Shown here piece after piece: positions 23,146 to 36,854 of a stretch of DNA of 64,000 nucleotides (position 1 is its first letter; every line of letters begins with the position of its first letter). Origin of the DNA: Isoetes taiwanensis (lineage: Eukaryota > Streptophyta > Lycopodiopsida > Isoetales > Isoetaceae); assembly GCA_021234155.1 (NCBI GenBank), contig JAJEKV010000060.1, positions 1,826,988 to 1,890,987 of the forward strand, given 5' to 3'. The position numbers and the translations under genes were made by a program. The notes under the pieces are model-generated. The model worked only from the letters and a program-made list of their open reading frames with translations. It searched no databases and had not been told where the DNA came from.

Positions 23146-24689
23146 TGCAAAAAAATTTTGGCAGAATTATAGTTCAAGGTTCGAGAGCAAGTTGAATTGG
23201 TCACATCAACTTTTATTTCATACATTTGAGGGTAGATAAGTCGAATTTAATGCTTTCTTTAACGATGTCTTTATACTTGCTACAATAATAGCAATGACCT
23301 TGGTTCGGGAAACTTTTTAGCCTAAAGCATCAAATTTCTGCTAGTTTTGAACTTTGTCAGGCAAGCTACAAAGCTATTTTTCAAAATTCTTTGGAAAAAC
23401 TAAGAAAAACTCTAATTGTAGTGTGAAATTTTTCCGCAAATAATTTCCTTACATGTTAATTTCAAAAGCAATCGGACACATGGGCTTAAACCTCGGTATT
23501 TGCGAACCAAGGCAATGACACCAATGTTGCAAAATCGGCAGTTTAGAATTTTGGAAGAAGCCATTTATTCGTGGGGAATGCATCCGATGCTAGAGATAAG
23601 CTAAAATCGTCGATATACAAACTAAAATCACCCGGTTCCTTTTAGCAAACATCATAAGCATATTTATTAAATGGTTTTGCAAAATGTATGTAAATGTAAA
23701 TGGATGGCTATTCTCATAAAATGGTGCCAATCTTCTCTTATATCCTAATTGGTTCCATTTAGATAAGCCAAATTCAATGTCTCCTTCAATGGGCTCCATA
23801 ATTGTGCTCCTAGAGCATTCTACTAGAGTATGCATATCCACATTTGCTACCTATGTAGAAATATCTATCTTTGAGTGTTACTAGCAACAAATTCAATATT
23901 TTCTTGGAGAAGCACCATAACTATACTTGTGGACCATGCTACAAAAATATATCTATCCGCACCTAGCACCTAGGTAGAAATGTCTATCATTGGGCATTAA
24001 TGGAAAAATGCAATGCTAGGATTATATAGCCACACATCGAATGTCTAGGGTGTGCATGGTTAACAAAGAAAAAAATACAGGTCATGTTGCAACATTTGTA
24101 ACCTATTAGCACATAATTATTGGTATAACGTCTAGGGAATCATATGGCGTGGGCAATGTATATTGAATTAATGTAAAGAATTTCCGAATCTAAGTTGAAC
24201 CTAATGCAAGGCAAGAATACAATGATTGTCTTGTAGGCTAACTAAATCTAAGATAATCCAATGTCAAGCAAAAATACAATGATTGCCTTCTAGGTTAGCA
24301 ATGGGAGGAGGGAAGCATGGTGAAGAGATCAACATGATGAAATATTCATGTCCATATTGATCCTGAATCATAATGTCTTATAGAACTTACAAAGATTTTA
24401 ATAAGTCATGCGAAATCGGCATATTGCCTCATACAACAATTACAAAAAAAACTAGGTTTTGCAATCTTTATAGTTATTTGGGACGAACTTGTCCGAATGA
24501 AGCACACAACTAATAATTGCAACCACTTGAAATTCGTGTTGTTGCTCTTTCCCTGGCAAAGAGCAACAGCCAAGTCAGTTCAAAAAATAGGGATATTTTA
24601 CATTTATCAAGTAACTCTACCTGTCTCAGGCGATGCCAAGTGCTTTCAGAATTCCAAATGTTCTGTAGCATTCCGAGCACTAATACAAC

Positions 24690-25010
24690 ACTTTGACAAT
24701 GCAAGGGGATTATACCAAAATCTCATACCAAGGGGATCTATCGATGCCTATGCTGCTGCAAGGTCCATACCACAGTCAACTTTTAGAAACCCTGCATTTA
24801 TCTAATGATACGCTTGTTACTGTTTATAAAACACACGAAATTGACCATACACAAACTCTCTTTAACAATGTCGAATTCATGGTCTTAGAATACTGCTGTC
24901 TTCAGCAAGTTTTAAACCATCTGTTTCCAATAGATACAGCTTTGGCATAAGCTTGGCCAACGACAAAATTCAGAGTATTTAATAGTAAGAAGATGAAGAA
25001 ACGCTGAAAT
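24690..25010 (-). pseudogene. Possible malectin-like receptor 5' fragment
   Basis: Downstream of a TATA box the minus strand reads a hydrophobic leader-like stretch, FFIFLLLNTLNFVVGQAYAK (about 25005-24945). About 150 bp later it reads GFLKVDCGMDLAAA then, after a stop, SIDPLGMRFWYNPLA. Leader, intron-like gap and a [FL]x[IV]DCG start is the arrangement of plant malectin-like leucine-rich-repeat receptor kinases. The match is short and the frames are broken, so this is a weak call. If right, it is another minus-strand gene 5' end in this series of blocks. Confidence 0.3.
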
Positions 25011-25089
25011 CTGGAGGGGGGAGATTAGAAGCAATAGGAAGGCTAAGGCGAAGGCGGAATAGTTCAAACTGTGGAAAGAAGAATAAGAG

Positions 25090-25097
25090 TATTTATA
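25090..25097 (-). promoter_or_regulatory. TATA box (TATAAATA)
   Basis: CTATAAATAC on the minus strand lies about 85 bp upstream of the leader-like stretch near 25005 and is followed by a pyrimidine-rich 5' leader. The arrangement fits a plant core promoter, probably carried along with a gene fragment. Confidence 0.45.
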
Positions 25098-25149
25098 GAG
25101 AAGGCCCAGGGTCGATCGCTTATAATTTATCCTTTCCTATCTACCCATC

Positions 25150-26450
25150 CAAAAACTCTTAAATAACTAGGGCCGTAGATTTCTTTGGTTTCTGTTACAA
25201 ATTTGACAGACCTTCCGTTTCCAGAGCTGCACATGTCTACGGGGCCATTTTGCACATGCCTCCCGGACTGAAAAACCATAGCCCAAGCTGCTCTATTTGT
25301 CATCTTTCAATCTGCATTTTGTTCTACGGTTAAAGCTCCAAGAACAAAAACCGTACCTATTTTTGCGCATTTGAGCCCTACTAATTTGTTTGCCGGATTT
25401 AAGCTTTTCGGAGCACTCTTTAATGTCGATTCTGAGGGCAATTCCGAGATGAATATTAAGTAAGCTTGCATCTTATGCTTAGAGAGCGACCTCGGATCTG
25501 ATCTTCCACATATTTTGCTACAAATGCATTTGTAGAGTTAAAGCCGGATCCAAGAATGCAAATAAAAGCCGCTTCTCTTCGAAAAGCTGGTCTATACTCA
25601 ATATAGCCATAGTAGACATCTTATGAACTCCACGCAAGAAAAACACGGAAATCATAGCTATTTGCATAAAACAATTACATGTAAAAAGCAAAACCGAGCA
25701 CACACGGAAGGGTTTTCTTTGTTGAGGGCTTTGAAGTTTGAAACCATTACGATTCCAAAGCTCCAAGCTTGAATAACATGAAGGGCGTGAAGCATATTTA
25801 TTGGGCTTGAATATCCAAGCCGGAAATCCAAACCCTTGAATACAGTTCATGCATACCTGTATTCTTTGCTGCATTTTTCCTTCGCCAGAGTTGAACAAAG
25901 GATCCGACCCACACCCACAACCGAAGCAAAGCCTATATGCCCAAAGCACTCAAAGCAGAGGAGGTCGCCAAATCTGTAAAAATACGGAGCTATCGAATAG
26001 AACAACCACAAAGAAACTCCAAGCTTTCGGTACGTAGAAGAGGCCAACACGTGGTCCTGACTCACAACTCTGCACAAAACCGGTCTACATGGCCTTTGCA
26101 CACCTGACTATTAGAGCCGCCCTTTTTCTTGAAGCAGAACTGGGAGTGGTGCCCCAGAATTTACTATAAAAATTTAGTACCCATGATTCTAGGCAATCGA
26201 GATTACCACGAGAGATTACCGAGGGGAAAGAAGCTGCGCGTCCGAATCGAGCATCCGGCAAATTGCGTCTCCCATTGAAGAAATATATGATGGAGCATAT
26301 AAGCGAACCTAAAGGTGCATGAAAGGGGCACCGCCGCCATTTGGACCGTAGCTTCGCATGCATAAAGTAGAGCCGTCGAAGAAAACCGAGAGAATTCCAA
26401 AAAATTTTCAACACTTGAGCATCATATATATACCAGCATTCAGAACATTG
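25150..26450. other. Unassigned; chance or decayed ORFs
   Basis: Minus-strand ORFs of 143, 84 and 123 codons overlap one another in different frames. None has motifs I recognise, and codon-level support is not visible. Confidence 0.4.
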
Positions 26451-26454
26451 AAGC

Positions 26455-26640
26455 ATGTTCTAGAATTTCTTGCCATCTTCTAGAATTTCCAAGACATTCT
26501 GGAAGCTACCACATCTCCGCCATGAAACTTCCAGAAGCCACCAGATCCGATGGCCGAGATTGCGAGGGAGCAAATCACGGCCAAGATCTGGCGGTATAGA
26601 TATAAAAGAAGGTTCTAGAAGCCACTCCTAATAATTATAT
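26455..26640 (+). promoter_or_regulatory. HSE/TATA-containing block
   Basis: TTCtaGAAtt at 26458 and 26478 and GAAggTTCtaGAA at 26608-26620 are phased like heat-shock elements, the last directly after TATAAAAG (26601). ATGGCCGAGATTG and CACGGCCAAGATCTGG resemble the GACGGCCnAGATC units of modules A-C, and a TA-rich stretch follows. It may be a diverged terminal module or promoter remnant. Confidence 0.45.
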
Positions 26641-26889
26641 ATATATTCAGATATGGAAGGCTACAATCATGATACAACTTGATTCAGTCTATTTGCAAAA
26701 TGTGCAAAGGAACACGCAAGAGGGGAGGGGGGTATGTAGTGGATTACTGTAGCCAATGCTCTATTCCAGCCAATGCTATTGTCATGATTCCATCCATTGT
26801 TATCTGGAGGCTTTGACCGTCAATCAACTCCCTTGAGTCTGAACCTGGTGTAGGAACCCTTATTATTGTTGCATTATGCGCATTTATGG

Positions 26890-27220
26890 GTGTATTCCAA
26901 GATGAAGGATGAATCACCCTTCGTGGTCGTATATTCTTTATGCATATAAATGTGCATATTCTTTGTGGTCAGAAATGCCGACACATCTAAAGCATGTCAT
27001 AGCTCGTTATAGAACGAGCTCGCATAAATTGGAAGTTGAAACAGGCAGATGGTCAAATACTTCACTTAAAGACAGGGTATGCATAGCTTATGATTCTTAT
27101 AACGTAGAAGATGAGGCGCATGTACTCCTGCATTGCACGACTTACAATGAGATTAGGGAACAGTTTGAAATCCAAATGTCAGATTTTCAATCATTGTTTC
27201 TATCTCTTGTTATGAGTTAA
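26890..27220 (+). pseudogene. LINE ORF2 C-terminal (zinc-ribbon-like) fragment
   Basis: The ORF contains ARYRTSSHKLEVETGRW and then VEDEAHVLLHCTTYNEIREQ. This is the pattern common at the C-terminus of plant LINE polyproteins after the RT (IxRxRxSxHxLxIExGR...ED..H.L..C..Y). Only the tail is present; no RT or endonuclease was found upstream. A 5'-truncated LINE is the simplest reading. Confidence 0.65.
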
Positions 27221-27299
27221 GATTATATTTGGAGGCGGTAGATAGCCATCGTACTTTGATATTAAAAATATGACGTACTTTGCTGGTTTTTTAGTGTTC

Positions 27300-29400
27300 C
27301 ATGGCCTCTCAAGTCCCTAAGTGAGCAAGACCAAATAAATAAATAAAAATAAATATTGTTTGCTGTGTGCTGATATGTATATATGATTTTGCAGTATAAG
27401 ATGTTCCAGTGGGAGAATGGGCCAACGACACCTCTGCGTCCTTTGCTCGGATACTTGATCGTCACAATACAAGTGGTTTGAGTCAAACAGAAGGCCCTTC
27501 TTGCTACTGGAACATTTCCCCTATTCATACAATGGGATCATTGTATACGTTCCGGGAATGTCGCAATGGTATTGAAGCAATGATCTTGGTAGATCGAATC
27601 ATAGCACTGGACATGCCCTATCTAGTGAGTGAACGACTCTTAGAAAGTGTCGAGGTAGGAATTGTTGTGGCCATGAGTAGTTTAGAGAAATCAAATAAAT
27701 AATGATAACCTTAGTAACACATTTGTTTGTGTAATGTTAATATGAATAAGCATGGAAGAACAGAACAAAACAGAATAGAATAGATTTTTAGAGACCAACA
27801 GGCTATGGAGTCCATGCAATGGGCTAAAATAACCCTTAATATCATCCAACATAGTGAAAATTTTATAAACTTGGGCAAAACCCAGATGAAACTATGACTT
27901 GGCCCTTAAGCCAGATAATTAAATTAAACTTTAAATTCCATGAAATATATATCGTTCATGTTACCTAAATATAACCAAACTGATGGTTGAATGGTCTAGA
28001 AGAATTGTTGTACCTCTACGATAAAATGTCCACTTCTTTTGGATCCACGCTTCTTTCATTTTACATAACTCCTCCCTACGCTTGCAAAGTTGAAGAGCAG
28101 TCTTCTTATATTGAGAATTTGGTATCTTTGAGATGATTGTCATGATGAAGAATATGGAGTCAACTAAATGCATCTTGGAATTGTACCAGAAGATGGCAAA
28201 GGCGATCAGGTTTGATGGCTCCTACTCGACAAGCAGAGACTACTCCATCAGCATGTACATGTATGACATTATTCAAAAAATGCAAAGCCTCATCCAGATC
28301 GAAGTGAATGTCTGACGTTGGCTCTGCAAGCCCTATGATATGCAAGCATTAGTATCCGAGTTATAATCTTGCTCATCCCTCGGATGTGCAAGTCTTCATT
28401 CTACTGTAGCTTGATAGAAAAGTTTGGCGCTCACATCTCAACTCTCACCTCAAATTCTGCCTCTGAAGTTTGCATTATGAAAACATCCACTATTTATATA
28501 GAGTTCTAACCATTGTAGTTAGTGATGAGGTAATAACTAACTGTAAGAGTTGTCCCCATGTCAAAATAGACATTGTCATAGATGTGCCTTTTAAGCATCC
28601 ATTAGAATGAATACCCTGAACATGATCTCGTAATGCAGGGGGCAAATGTTGGATCTGAGCATCTAAAACATGAATAAGGTCATGACGTTGTGTATCAAGA
28701 TCTATGTCTCTAAAAACTCTAGAAGACCGCTGTTCCATCCAAGCCGTGTGTTGGGGAAGTTAGATCTGGCAATGGATGTTGAGAACTAAATATTTGTGCA
28801 ATACTAGATCTATTATCCTCGTCCAACAGTGGTCTTTGAGGACCAAATAGTTTAGGCGATAGAATACCCACTACTATGTGAGTGCCAGGCTGAGGCCACA
28901 TTTTGAGATTGAAAGGGAATTTAAATAGGCAATAATCAAATGGAAAATGGTCAAAAGAAGAGAGAATTGGGAAGGATGATTTATAATATAATAGAATGCG
29001 TTAGGTTTAGATTGAAATTTGAGGGATTGGAGTTGGAATTAAGGTAAGATATTGTCTTAGTGTTACATCAGATCAAGATGATTTTAACACCTTCTAACGA
29101 GCATAAAGGGCATAAAAAAAACCCTCAGAAACCCCTCTAAATGGGATATCAAATAAATTTCAACTTACGGCAAAACAGGAAAGCCCTTTCTTCATGTGGG
29201 GACTCCAAATTGCACTATATCCCACCAGTATAAAAATGGATGTGCAAAATCTATACACGAAATTTTTTTAGGGTTTAGTGTTTTAGAATTTTAAGTAGAC
29301 ATAAGTATTTTCTTTCCTCTCGCCATAGTTGGTGACCTCAGCTCATCCTATCGGACTTCCGTCATAGTCTAGCTCAAAGAACACTAGCCCGTACTAAGTG
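27300..29400. other. No recognisable gene
   Basis: A 97-codon plus-strand ORF (27409-27702) follows a TTTTGCAG site and could be a decayed exon, but the family is not recognised. Short minus-strand ORFs between 27961 and 28901 overlap different frames and look like chance. Confidence 0.4.
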
Positions 29401-29499
29401 GAACAAGAGCATCACGACATGTTCTATACCTCAGTTGGATGCTCTTACAGGGGATAAGCCCCAATGGATCTTCTAAAGATCTAGAACCCTTGTTTAATG

Positions 29500-31620
29500 A
29501 GCTAGTTGAAAGCTTTATGACAGGGAATCCCTGCCTTTTCCATTATTTCAAGTGAATTAACAACTCTTTCTCAAGCTCAATGCCAAGGGAGGAAACTATA
29601 CCATGACGGATTATGAGGATGGCATTACTATTTGCAAACATTTTCTGAAGATATTTTAGGATCTGGTCTAGAAGAGATACATCAATGTGAAGCTGAAGAG
29701 GTAATGGAAGTCGCAGTTGCGAATGCCATGGAAAAAGTAAGGGCACCTCTATTAAAAAGAGGGCAGGTGTACATGTACCTCGGACATGGGGAGTGTATCT
29801 TTGGAGGTGATTCTTTCATATTATCAGACTATACTTGGAATGCAATCAAACGTGAATTTCGTTGGGGTGATATTCTCGAAGACCCACCTTGAGCATATAG
29901 AGAATCCAATGCGCACCAACTCCAAACGGTATAGTTTTGAGCGGAAGAGACGAATGGAACTCCACCAAGAGGGGGAAAGAGGAAGAATCAATATAAGCAC
30001 AAGGAGGATCAAAGTGTTGGACGAGGTACACCAAGGAAGATTAAGAGCATTCCTAACAAGTAGAATAATTACATTGCTAATCTTCAAATTATTAGTCAGC
30101 AAAGCTCTGACGAAATGGCTGGTACCATCAGATGGAGTATTTGCGCATAGTTGTTGAAGAGAATTTGCAGTGGAAAAAACATTGGTTTAAAGCTCGAATT
30201 ATGGCATTAAGAGAGATCCAAAATATTAGAAATCCAAAGAAATTTTGACAAGAAAATTTCATTTCCAAAGACTTGTTACGGATGGTTTACAAGAGTTCAA
30301 AATGGACTTTTGAGTTCCTAGGAATGGCCATGACAGCTATACAAGAATCCATAGATATTTGATGACATTTCTTAATGACACCAAAGTTTATGCCATATGG
30401 AAAGAGAGTTACAATAATTCGCAAAAACATGCATTTAGCAAAAAGAATCAGGACTGATTAAAACGATAAAAGTTCCAAATAAAAATTAGAGTTTCAATTT
30501 CCTAAATCCATCTTAAGCATCTCAACTCTAGAACTTTTTTTCTTCGTCAACACCTCTCTTCTTTGGCATGGAGACTCAATAAATGCTTCAGTGGTACCTT
30601 GATGGTGAGCATTGGGATCCCGCAATCCCATATGTTGAGCTTGAACCTCAACTTCTGAAGGAGATTCATTGCAAATGTGCAAGTCAACTTGGCTTATAGG
30701 AATTAGTTGACCTTCAACACAGATGCAATCTTACCATGGGATACCTACCTCAACTTTTTCTTAATGGAAATATTGGGCGAGGCCAAGTCGGCTTACAATA
30801 TTGTCAGAGGCATAACTAGAAGAGGTAAGCAATTACCTGTTTATTTTGCAAGACTCTAATACATTTTAAGAAGCTATTTTTGTTTCTAGGCTAGCCATCC
30901 TTATGGAATGTTGCACACGAGATGTGACTATCAGACAAGAACAGGGGATACCCAGAGAAAGAAAGAAAAATTAGTATCCCTCAGGATTATGAAATGGCAA
31001 TGACTAGCAGATGAGCCAATTAATAGATCTAGGGCACAAACTTGCATGCCTTGATTGATTACCTCTAGTCCACTTCAATAATGAAAAGTATTTGCTTCTG
31101 GATGACATCATTTTGATGCATCAAGCATTTGCTACATCTGGTATGGGAAAGGCGCATGTCGTCTACGAGTTAGCTGAGTATTGTCAGGATAAGTTTGTTG
31201 GTTTTACACAACAGGAGCTCCCACCACCAGTTGAGCAAGCCTTGTCTTATAGGCTTTAAAGAAATGATAATTTTCCAATGCTCCTTGATTTGAGGGGTTT
31301 AATATGCAAGCGCATATAGATACATTGAGCAGAGAAGCTTTTACAATAATGGGACTCCAATTTTGTAATATAAATTATGTTAAGATTTCTATTGAGCCTA
31401 ATGAATGGGAAGAGAGTTTGACAGACAATGCAACTCCATGGGACGAGGAAAAGGAGGAGTACACACAAATGCAATTAACACTCGATTTGGATAAGAAAGT
31501 GGTGACTACTACCTCTGCACGGACTACTACCCTAGGTAATCATCTAATCAGGTTCTTTTTATCAGCTTTTAAGGAGGACGAAGTACTGTTCTTTGCTTAT
31601 CATCTTAAGGTGAAGGGTTT
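29500..31620 (+). mobile_element. Unrecognised coding repeat family, copy 1
   Basis: Plus-strand frames read as a degenerate protein, for example ILSDYTWNAIKREFRWGDIL near 29830 and YLLLDDIILMHQAFATSGMG near 31090. Then come GFTQQELPPPVEQALSYRL, NYVKISIEPNEWEESLTDNA and EVVTTTSAR-like text (KKVVTTTSARTTTLGNHL) to 31610, ended by a poly-T run. The last ~230 bp recur inverted at 36855-37110 at about 80 percent identity, proving a dispersed repeat. I recognise neither a retroviral nor a transposase domain. Confidence 0.5.
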
Positions 31621-31639
31621 TTTTTTTTTTTTTTTTTTT
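31620..31639. repeat. Poly-T run
   Basis: About 20 T residues interrupting the unrecognised repeat; the inverted copy at 36.9 kb lacks it. It could be the tail of a retro-insert on the minus strand or simple slippage. Confidence 0.8.
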
Positions 31640-31679
31640 ATGTGCATGGAAGTTGGGGGATATGTAATCCTTTGACACT

Positions 31680-33265
31680 GACCAAGTTTGCAGAAACACT
31701 ATGTGGATTGGCAGGGAATCCAAGTGAATAATTGGGCATATGGTAATTTTTCCATATGAAGTACTTGAGTATGGCATTAGGAAAGATATTATATGGTGTA
31801 AGCATCCCATATGGAAAGAGTCACGTAAATGCTTTGATTTGATAAATGTCTAGTAAGGTAGATATTAACATAGAAAATGTATAAAAGTAAAAGTTCTTAA
31901 AGCCTCTTTAACGGATTGCATGTGCCTTTAATGGATGGTTTTTTATTGAATAGATGGGACATATTCAAGGACCCTAATACTATGCAATCGAATAAAAATA
32001 TCTGACTCAGAACCGAAAATGGAAGCGTGACCTGGCTGGACATGGAGGCTGGGCAAAATATCAAGTGGAAGGGCCGACCCGGTAAGGACTGAACTTAGCC
32101 CATACCCTAATGTCGCTGTGTATATATAAGGCGTTTTTGGCTATGGCAAGAAGCTTGGGCCTCAGTATGTGGTATAGCAAAAGCAATCGAATGGGCCTAA
32201 TCTGCAAAAAACGCAGACATGCATGCTGATGGCGACAATTAAGATGGAGAATGCTGAGCAAAGCAAGCAACAAATTACGGCAATGAGCAAAAGAGAGGCC
32301 ACTATGGTAGCTGATCAACAATCCATCAATCCTGCTCAAACTACTCAGGTTTGAGATCAGATTAAGTATTATAATTATAGGAAGATGATTGATCTATTAT
32401 AGAATAGCTAGATCTGAGATAATAATGGTTTACTTATCCTGGAGTCACAGATCTAAAGAAGCCTTAAATTGATGCAGATCTACTTATTATTGTGTAGGCT
32501 TAGGCTTATAGTAGATCTAGCATGAATTATTGCCAAATCTGCCATGATTATACAACTATTGCAGATCTACTTATGGTATATCCACTTATTGCAGCTAGCA
32601 ATTGGAGCAGCATAAGAGATGTTGTAATCTTAGCATTCTAGACCTTAGGAGCATGGGCTAGGATTGTTAAGTGATGTATTCATGCCTTTATAACTGTTTG
32701 TGGTTTACAAGCAGGGTGAAGGGCTATAAACCCAGAAATTCTTATGACACCTGCTACCATGTTCATAGGCAACCGTATTAACGCTTGTTTTTTGTTCGTT
32801 GTGGTGCAGGTAACAGGAATTTCTGCTCCCTGCAATGTTTACTTCCAATTGGTGTATTTAAGCAAAATTTCTGGATGATACTTTTCCAAGAGAACAAATA
32901 TGGTGCACAAAGGCACAGACTGTATTCTACACGGTGGATGGTTTGGAATTTTACCTTTTATTGCAGTATTACTCATGTAAAAATTAAAGTAGGGCTGTCA
33001 TACAAAGATAGCCAGTAATAGACAAGTAATAGACAGTAATGAATTATTGAAATTGGAGATAAAGTGTAAAACCACAAGGTTGACAATATGAATTATTTTA
33101 TGGAATATTTTCTGTTTATGGAACATGTTTGTGACCAGATCTTTGCTCATAGATATAGGGCACCTGTATATGTATGAGGTTGCAAATTGTAACATGAGAG
33201 GTCTTTAGATCTTTAATGTTAAACGTCTAGGATGGTCCCCATAAAGGTCCAGTGTAGATGTAAAA
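31680..33265. other. No recognisable gene
   Basis: AT-rich, with a few GATCTA-containing direct repeats around 32400-32590 (GCAGATCTACTTAT). No convincing ORF. Confidence 0.5.
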
Positions 33266-33269
33266 GGTT

Positions 33270-36200
33270 TTTTTTTTTTTTTTTTTTGAAGGATCAAATT
33301 AATTAATTAGTAAGAAGTACAGTACAAAAAGAGCAATACAGGGGTACACATGCCCAAGCGACCACGCTCGAGCGACAACCCGGATAGCTCGTACACCTCC
33401 CTACGACTCAGGGAATGAACATGCCGTTACTGTCTACAATAAGGAGGGTCCTTTCCCAGATAGCCGCCTTGAACTGCTCTTTCCGATGGGACGCCATGTA
33501 GGAGAGGTATAATTTGTACCTCAACTGAGAGATCAATGTATCAGGTTGCACCTCTTCATTCCTGAAAACCTTCATGTGTCGATGCTTCCATATGAGCCAT
33601 AGTAGCCAGGCCTTACACAGATGGAAGGCCAGTCTCTTAACCTGGGACCACCTGCTATGATACATCCCTAAAAGAACCTCTTGACTATGGAGAGAGGCAT
33701 GAAAGAGGCACTGGACCCACTGCCATGCGGGCTGAATCTCTGTACACATGAACATGCAGTGTTCCAAGGTCTCAGCACTGCCACGACACATTGGACACAA
33801 GTCACTGATAAATGGTTTTATCCTGTGAACCCTCGTGTTCACCCTCAAGGATCAGTGCACTATCTGCCACAACAACACACGAGCCTTGGGGGGCGAAATT
33901 GGATTCCACACCCATTTTTAGATTTTGCTCCAATCATCTCCTGGTACCTGTAGACCCCAGCCGTCCGAGGAGGGCAGCTCGTCCTGAATTGCCAGAAGCT
34001 CATAACAGGACTTCACAAAGTTTGAGGGGTCAACCTTTGGAGACCCGTCCCTTGAGGAGGATTCAGCGACAGAGCATTTGTCTCCCGAGCCCAAATAGCA
34101 CTATCTCATTCCTAAAGCCGAAACTTGTTAACAAAAAAGCTACCAGGGCGCCAGCTGCCCTTCAAAATACCAATCCTCCACTGCCAAGACCCCATGTTGT
34201 GTCCACTTGCGCTGAACCCGAGGATCAACAGATGATGCCAACACCAAAGATGATGCACCCAGGCCGAGAGGGATCCACCATGATGATGACACTAACTGGA
34301 TACAACTCGAAGCGTCAATCGCAAATAACGGGCAGACTTGCTCCCAGGCTCGTAGGAGCCCCTTCAAAAAGGGAGAGGCATTGATATATGGCCTGATATC
34401 CACGAATAATGCCTAAGGAAGTCACACAGGGACAACCGGCTTATGGAAAACTACCGAATGAGACAACGACTGATGAAGCAGAACCATGCTAGGCAAGTCC
34501 AGCTCATTCTCGAGGACCGCAAAAATGATCAGGACCTTGTTATGGAGAGCAAGTCTAAGATGCCCAGGCCTCCCGCAGCTTTGGGCTGCACACATTCCAC
34601 CACGCAACCTTAACCACCGGCCCTTCCTCATTACCTTTCCATACAAAGTTACAGATCATAGAGGAAAATTCTCAGATCTTGCTCTCTGACGCAAGGATGA
34701 TAGACGCCATATGAATATGCGTTGAGCATAAAACCGACTTGACTACTGTAATCCTGCTAGCCATGAAGAGTTTTCCACCTTTCCACCAATTAAGGTGCCG
34801 ACGCAGGTCTACCAAAATATCCAAATACCTTCCGCCGAAATGTCGATGCCAAAAGCGATACCCAAGAATCTAGAGCATCAACCCTAAGACTGCGTTCACC
34901 AATGGAAAGTGAGATAGCATAGCGGGCATGGGCTCTGCTGATGGCCACAACGCCGAACACCATTCAGTTTATTAGACAGCTGAGGCAATAGAGAATGTGT
35001 CCAAAGCTCCTTTGTGTTCAATAAATTCCTTTCATCGGCCTATAAGAAAAGGAAGGAGTCATCGGCGTATTGACTTCCAATCTGTTGTGACCCATCTGCC
35101 ATCCTTAACCCCTCTATTACACTGCCTCCACCGCCGAGTTCAACAACTGCGAGAGAGCTTCTGCAACAATGGTGAATATGTAGGGGGCCAATGGGCATCC
35201 TTGGCGAACTCCACGTCCCACCTTAAAGATCAGCAAAGACTCATCACGACAGAGGACGGTGGCTCTGGCAGACGTTAGGAGTTTCAGAGCCACCACTGTA
35301 AAGCTCTCTCTAGACCCAAAGGCTAACATCATCCTCTTTAGAAAGTCCCAGCAGACACCATCATAGGCTTTTGCAAAATCCAGTTTTAAATATACTATCT
35401 GCTTACCTGTTCTGCGCGCCCATTGAATGCCCTCAAATGCCGCCACCACGTTATTGAGAATGTGTCTACCCCGGATGAAGCCAGACTACATGGGACTAAT
35501 AGCATCCATTATGACAACTTGAAGTCTAAGCGAAAAGGCCTTCGCAATTATCTTAGATGCCAATCAGGAATGGTGGATGGATCCTTCACCTTCGGAATTA
35601 GCGAGATGCATCCAGTGTTGAGTCTATAGTCTAGCAACTCTGCCCTAAGCAGATCTTGATAAATCTGCAACAGTGAATCCCCTACCCATTCCCAATATTC
35701 TTGGAAGAACTCCACAGGAATGTCATCTAGAACTGGGCATTTATGAGGGGCCAATGCGTGACAAGCCTCCTCAAGATCCTGCCTTGTGAGTGGAAGCTGT
35801 AACACCTGCCGCCTATCCGTCAACACCTTGCATGAAACCTTACTGAACACAATTTCCTCCATAACATCACTGTATTGATATCTCTTTTCCTGGAAGCAGT
35901 GGAAGAAATGCTGAAAGGCACCCCGTTTAATATCTGCAGGTGAATGAAGAGTTTGGCCATCAGGCAATGCTAATGACGACATTGATGCCACGTATTTCTT
36001 CTGACGCGCAGCCCTGAAGAACATTCGAGAATTTATGTCCCCTTCCCATAACCACGTGATCCCCGCCTTCACCCTTGCCTGAGCGACCCCCTTGGACTCG
36101 TCAGCTGCAATGAGACGCAGTATCTCATTTTCTCGCATACCATCAGAAGGCTAAAGTCTGAGGGTTTCCAGTTCGCCATACAAAGCATCTAACGCCTCCC

Positions 36201-36695
36201 ATTCTTGCTGTGCTCTCCGACTTTGCAAATGACTTGACCTCAGCCAGGGCCTTCACCATTCCTGACATCCCAGAGTTATCGCGAAAGGTACGAAACCAGA
36301 TCTTCCGGCATTCCCAGGAGAAATCAACATCCTTCAGATAACTCGTATTTAATTTGAACAATGTACGCGTCGGCCTGACTGCACACCTACCCTAGGAAAT
36401 TAACTGAGGAAAGTGGTCAGAGACTGCGGTGGACAAAATGTTCTGTCGCTTGAGCAGAGGTGCCAGGTCCGTTGCTAGGGTATTGGCATAACATCTGTCA
36501 TGTCGAGCATATGCACGCCCTGCTCCCGTCCACTGATTACACCACGTAAATGTGGAGTCACTCGACGACTTTGCCAAATGCAGGGAATCTAACAACTTTA
36601 ACCATTGTTCTCGCTCAAAACCCTGTACCACTTCCGCTTCTCGGCCACACCTATCATGAATGGTCTCGACCATGTTGAAATCACCCAACAGTTGA
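33270..36695 (-). mobile_element. 5'-truncated L1-like LINE
   Basis: A minus-strand non-LTR retrotransposon with a poly-A end seen as poly-T at 33270-33287. In order: endonuclease C-terminal half (36688-36392) with GDFNMV and SDHFPQL; linker and RT fingers (36138-35548); RT palm (35449-35117) with LKLDFAKAYDGVCWDFLKR and GVRQGCPLAPYIF; the catalytic QYADDSFLFL near 35065; thumb; then a Cys/His zinc-ribbon-like end (33848-33408) with CPMCRGSAETLEHCMFMC. The N-terminal half of the endonuclease and any ORF1 are missing, as expected of 5' truncation. Several frameshifts separate the pieces. No target-site duplication was found. Confidence 0.93.
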
Positions 36696-36852
36696 TAGGC
36701 CTAGAGAGCATTATTTGGATTAGCAGCCACAAGAAAATCCCAAAATCTTATACAAGCGTAGTAAATCCAGTTCCTTCATGACTAAAATAATGGTGATTTC
36801 ACAGTGTGGGATTTTTTTGGCCTGCTAATCCAGATAATGCTCTCTAGGCCTA
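36696..36852. mobile_element. 157-bp foldback MITE-like element
   Basis: TAGGCCTAGAGAGCATTA at 36696 is the reverse complement of the right end, TAATGCTCTCTAGGCCTA, at 36852. The stems (36696-36742, 36807-36852) pair over about 46 bp with a few mismatches around a 64-bp loop. It sits exactly between the truncated LINE and the inverted copy of the unrecognised repeat. No target-site duplication is clear. Confidence 0.75.
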
Positions 36853-36854
36853 CC

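Noticed and set aside
25518-26456. Minus-strand ORFs of 123-143 codons as a gene
   Set aside because: Three overlapping frames are open at once and none carries a recognisable motif. There is no support beyond length.
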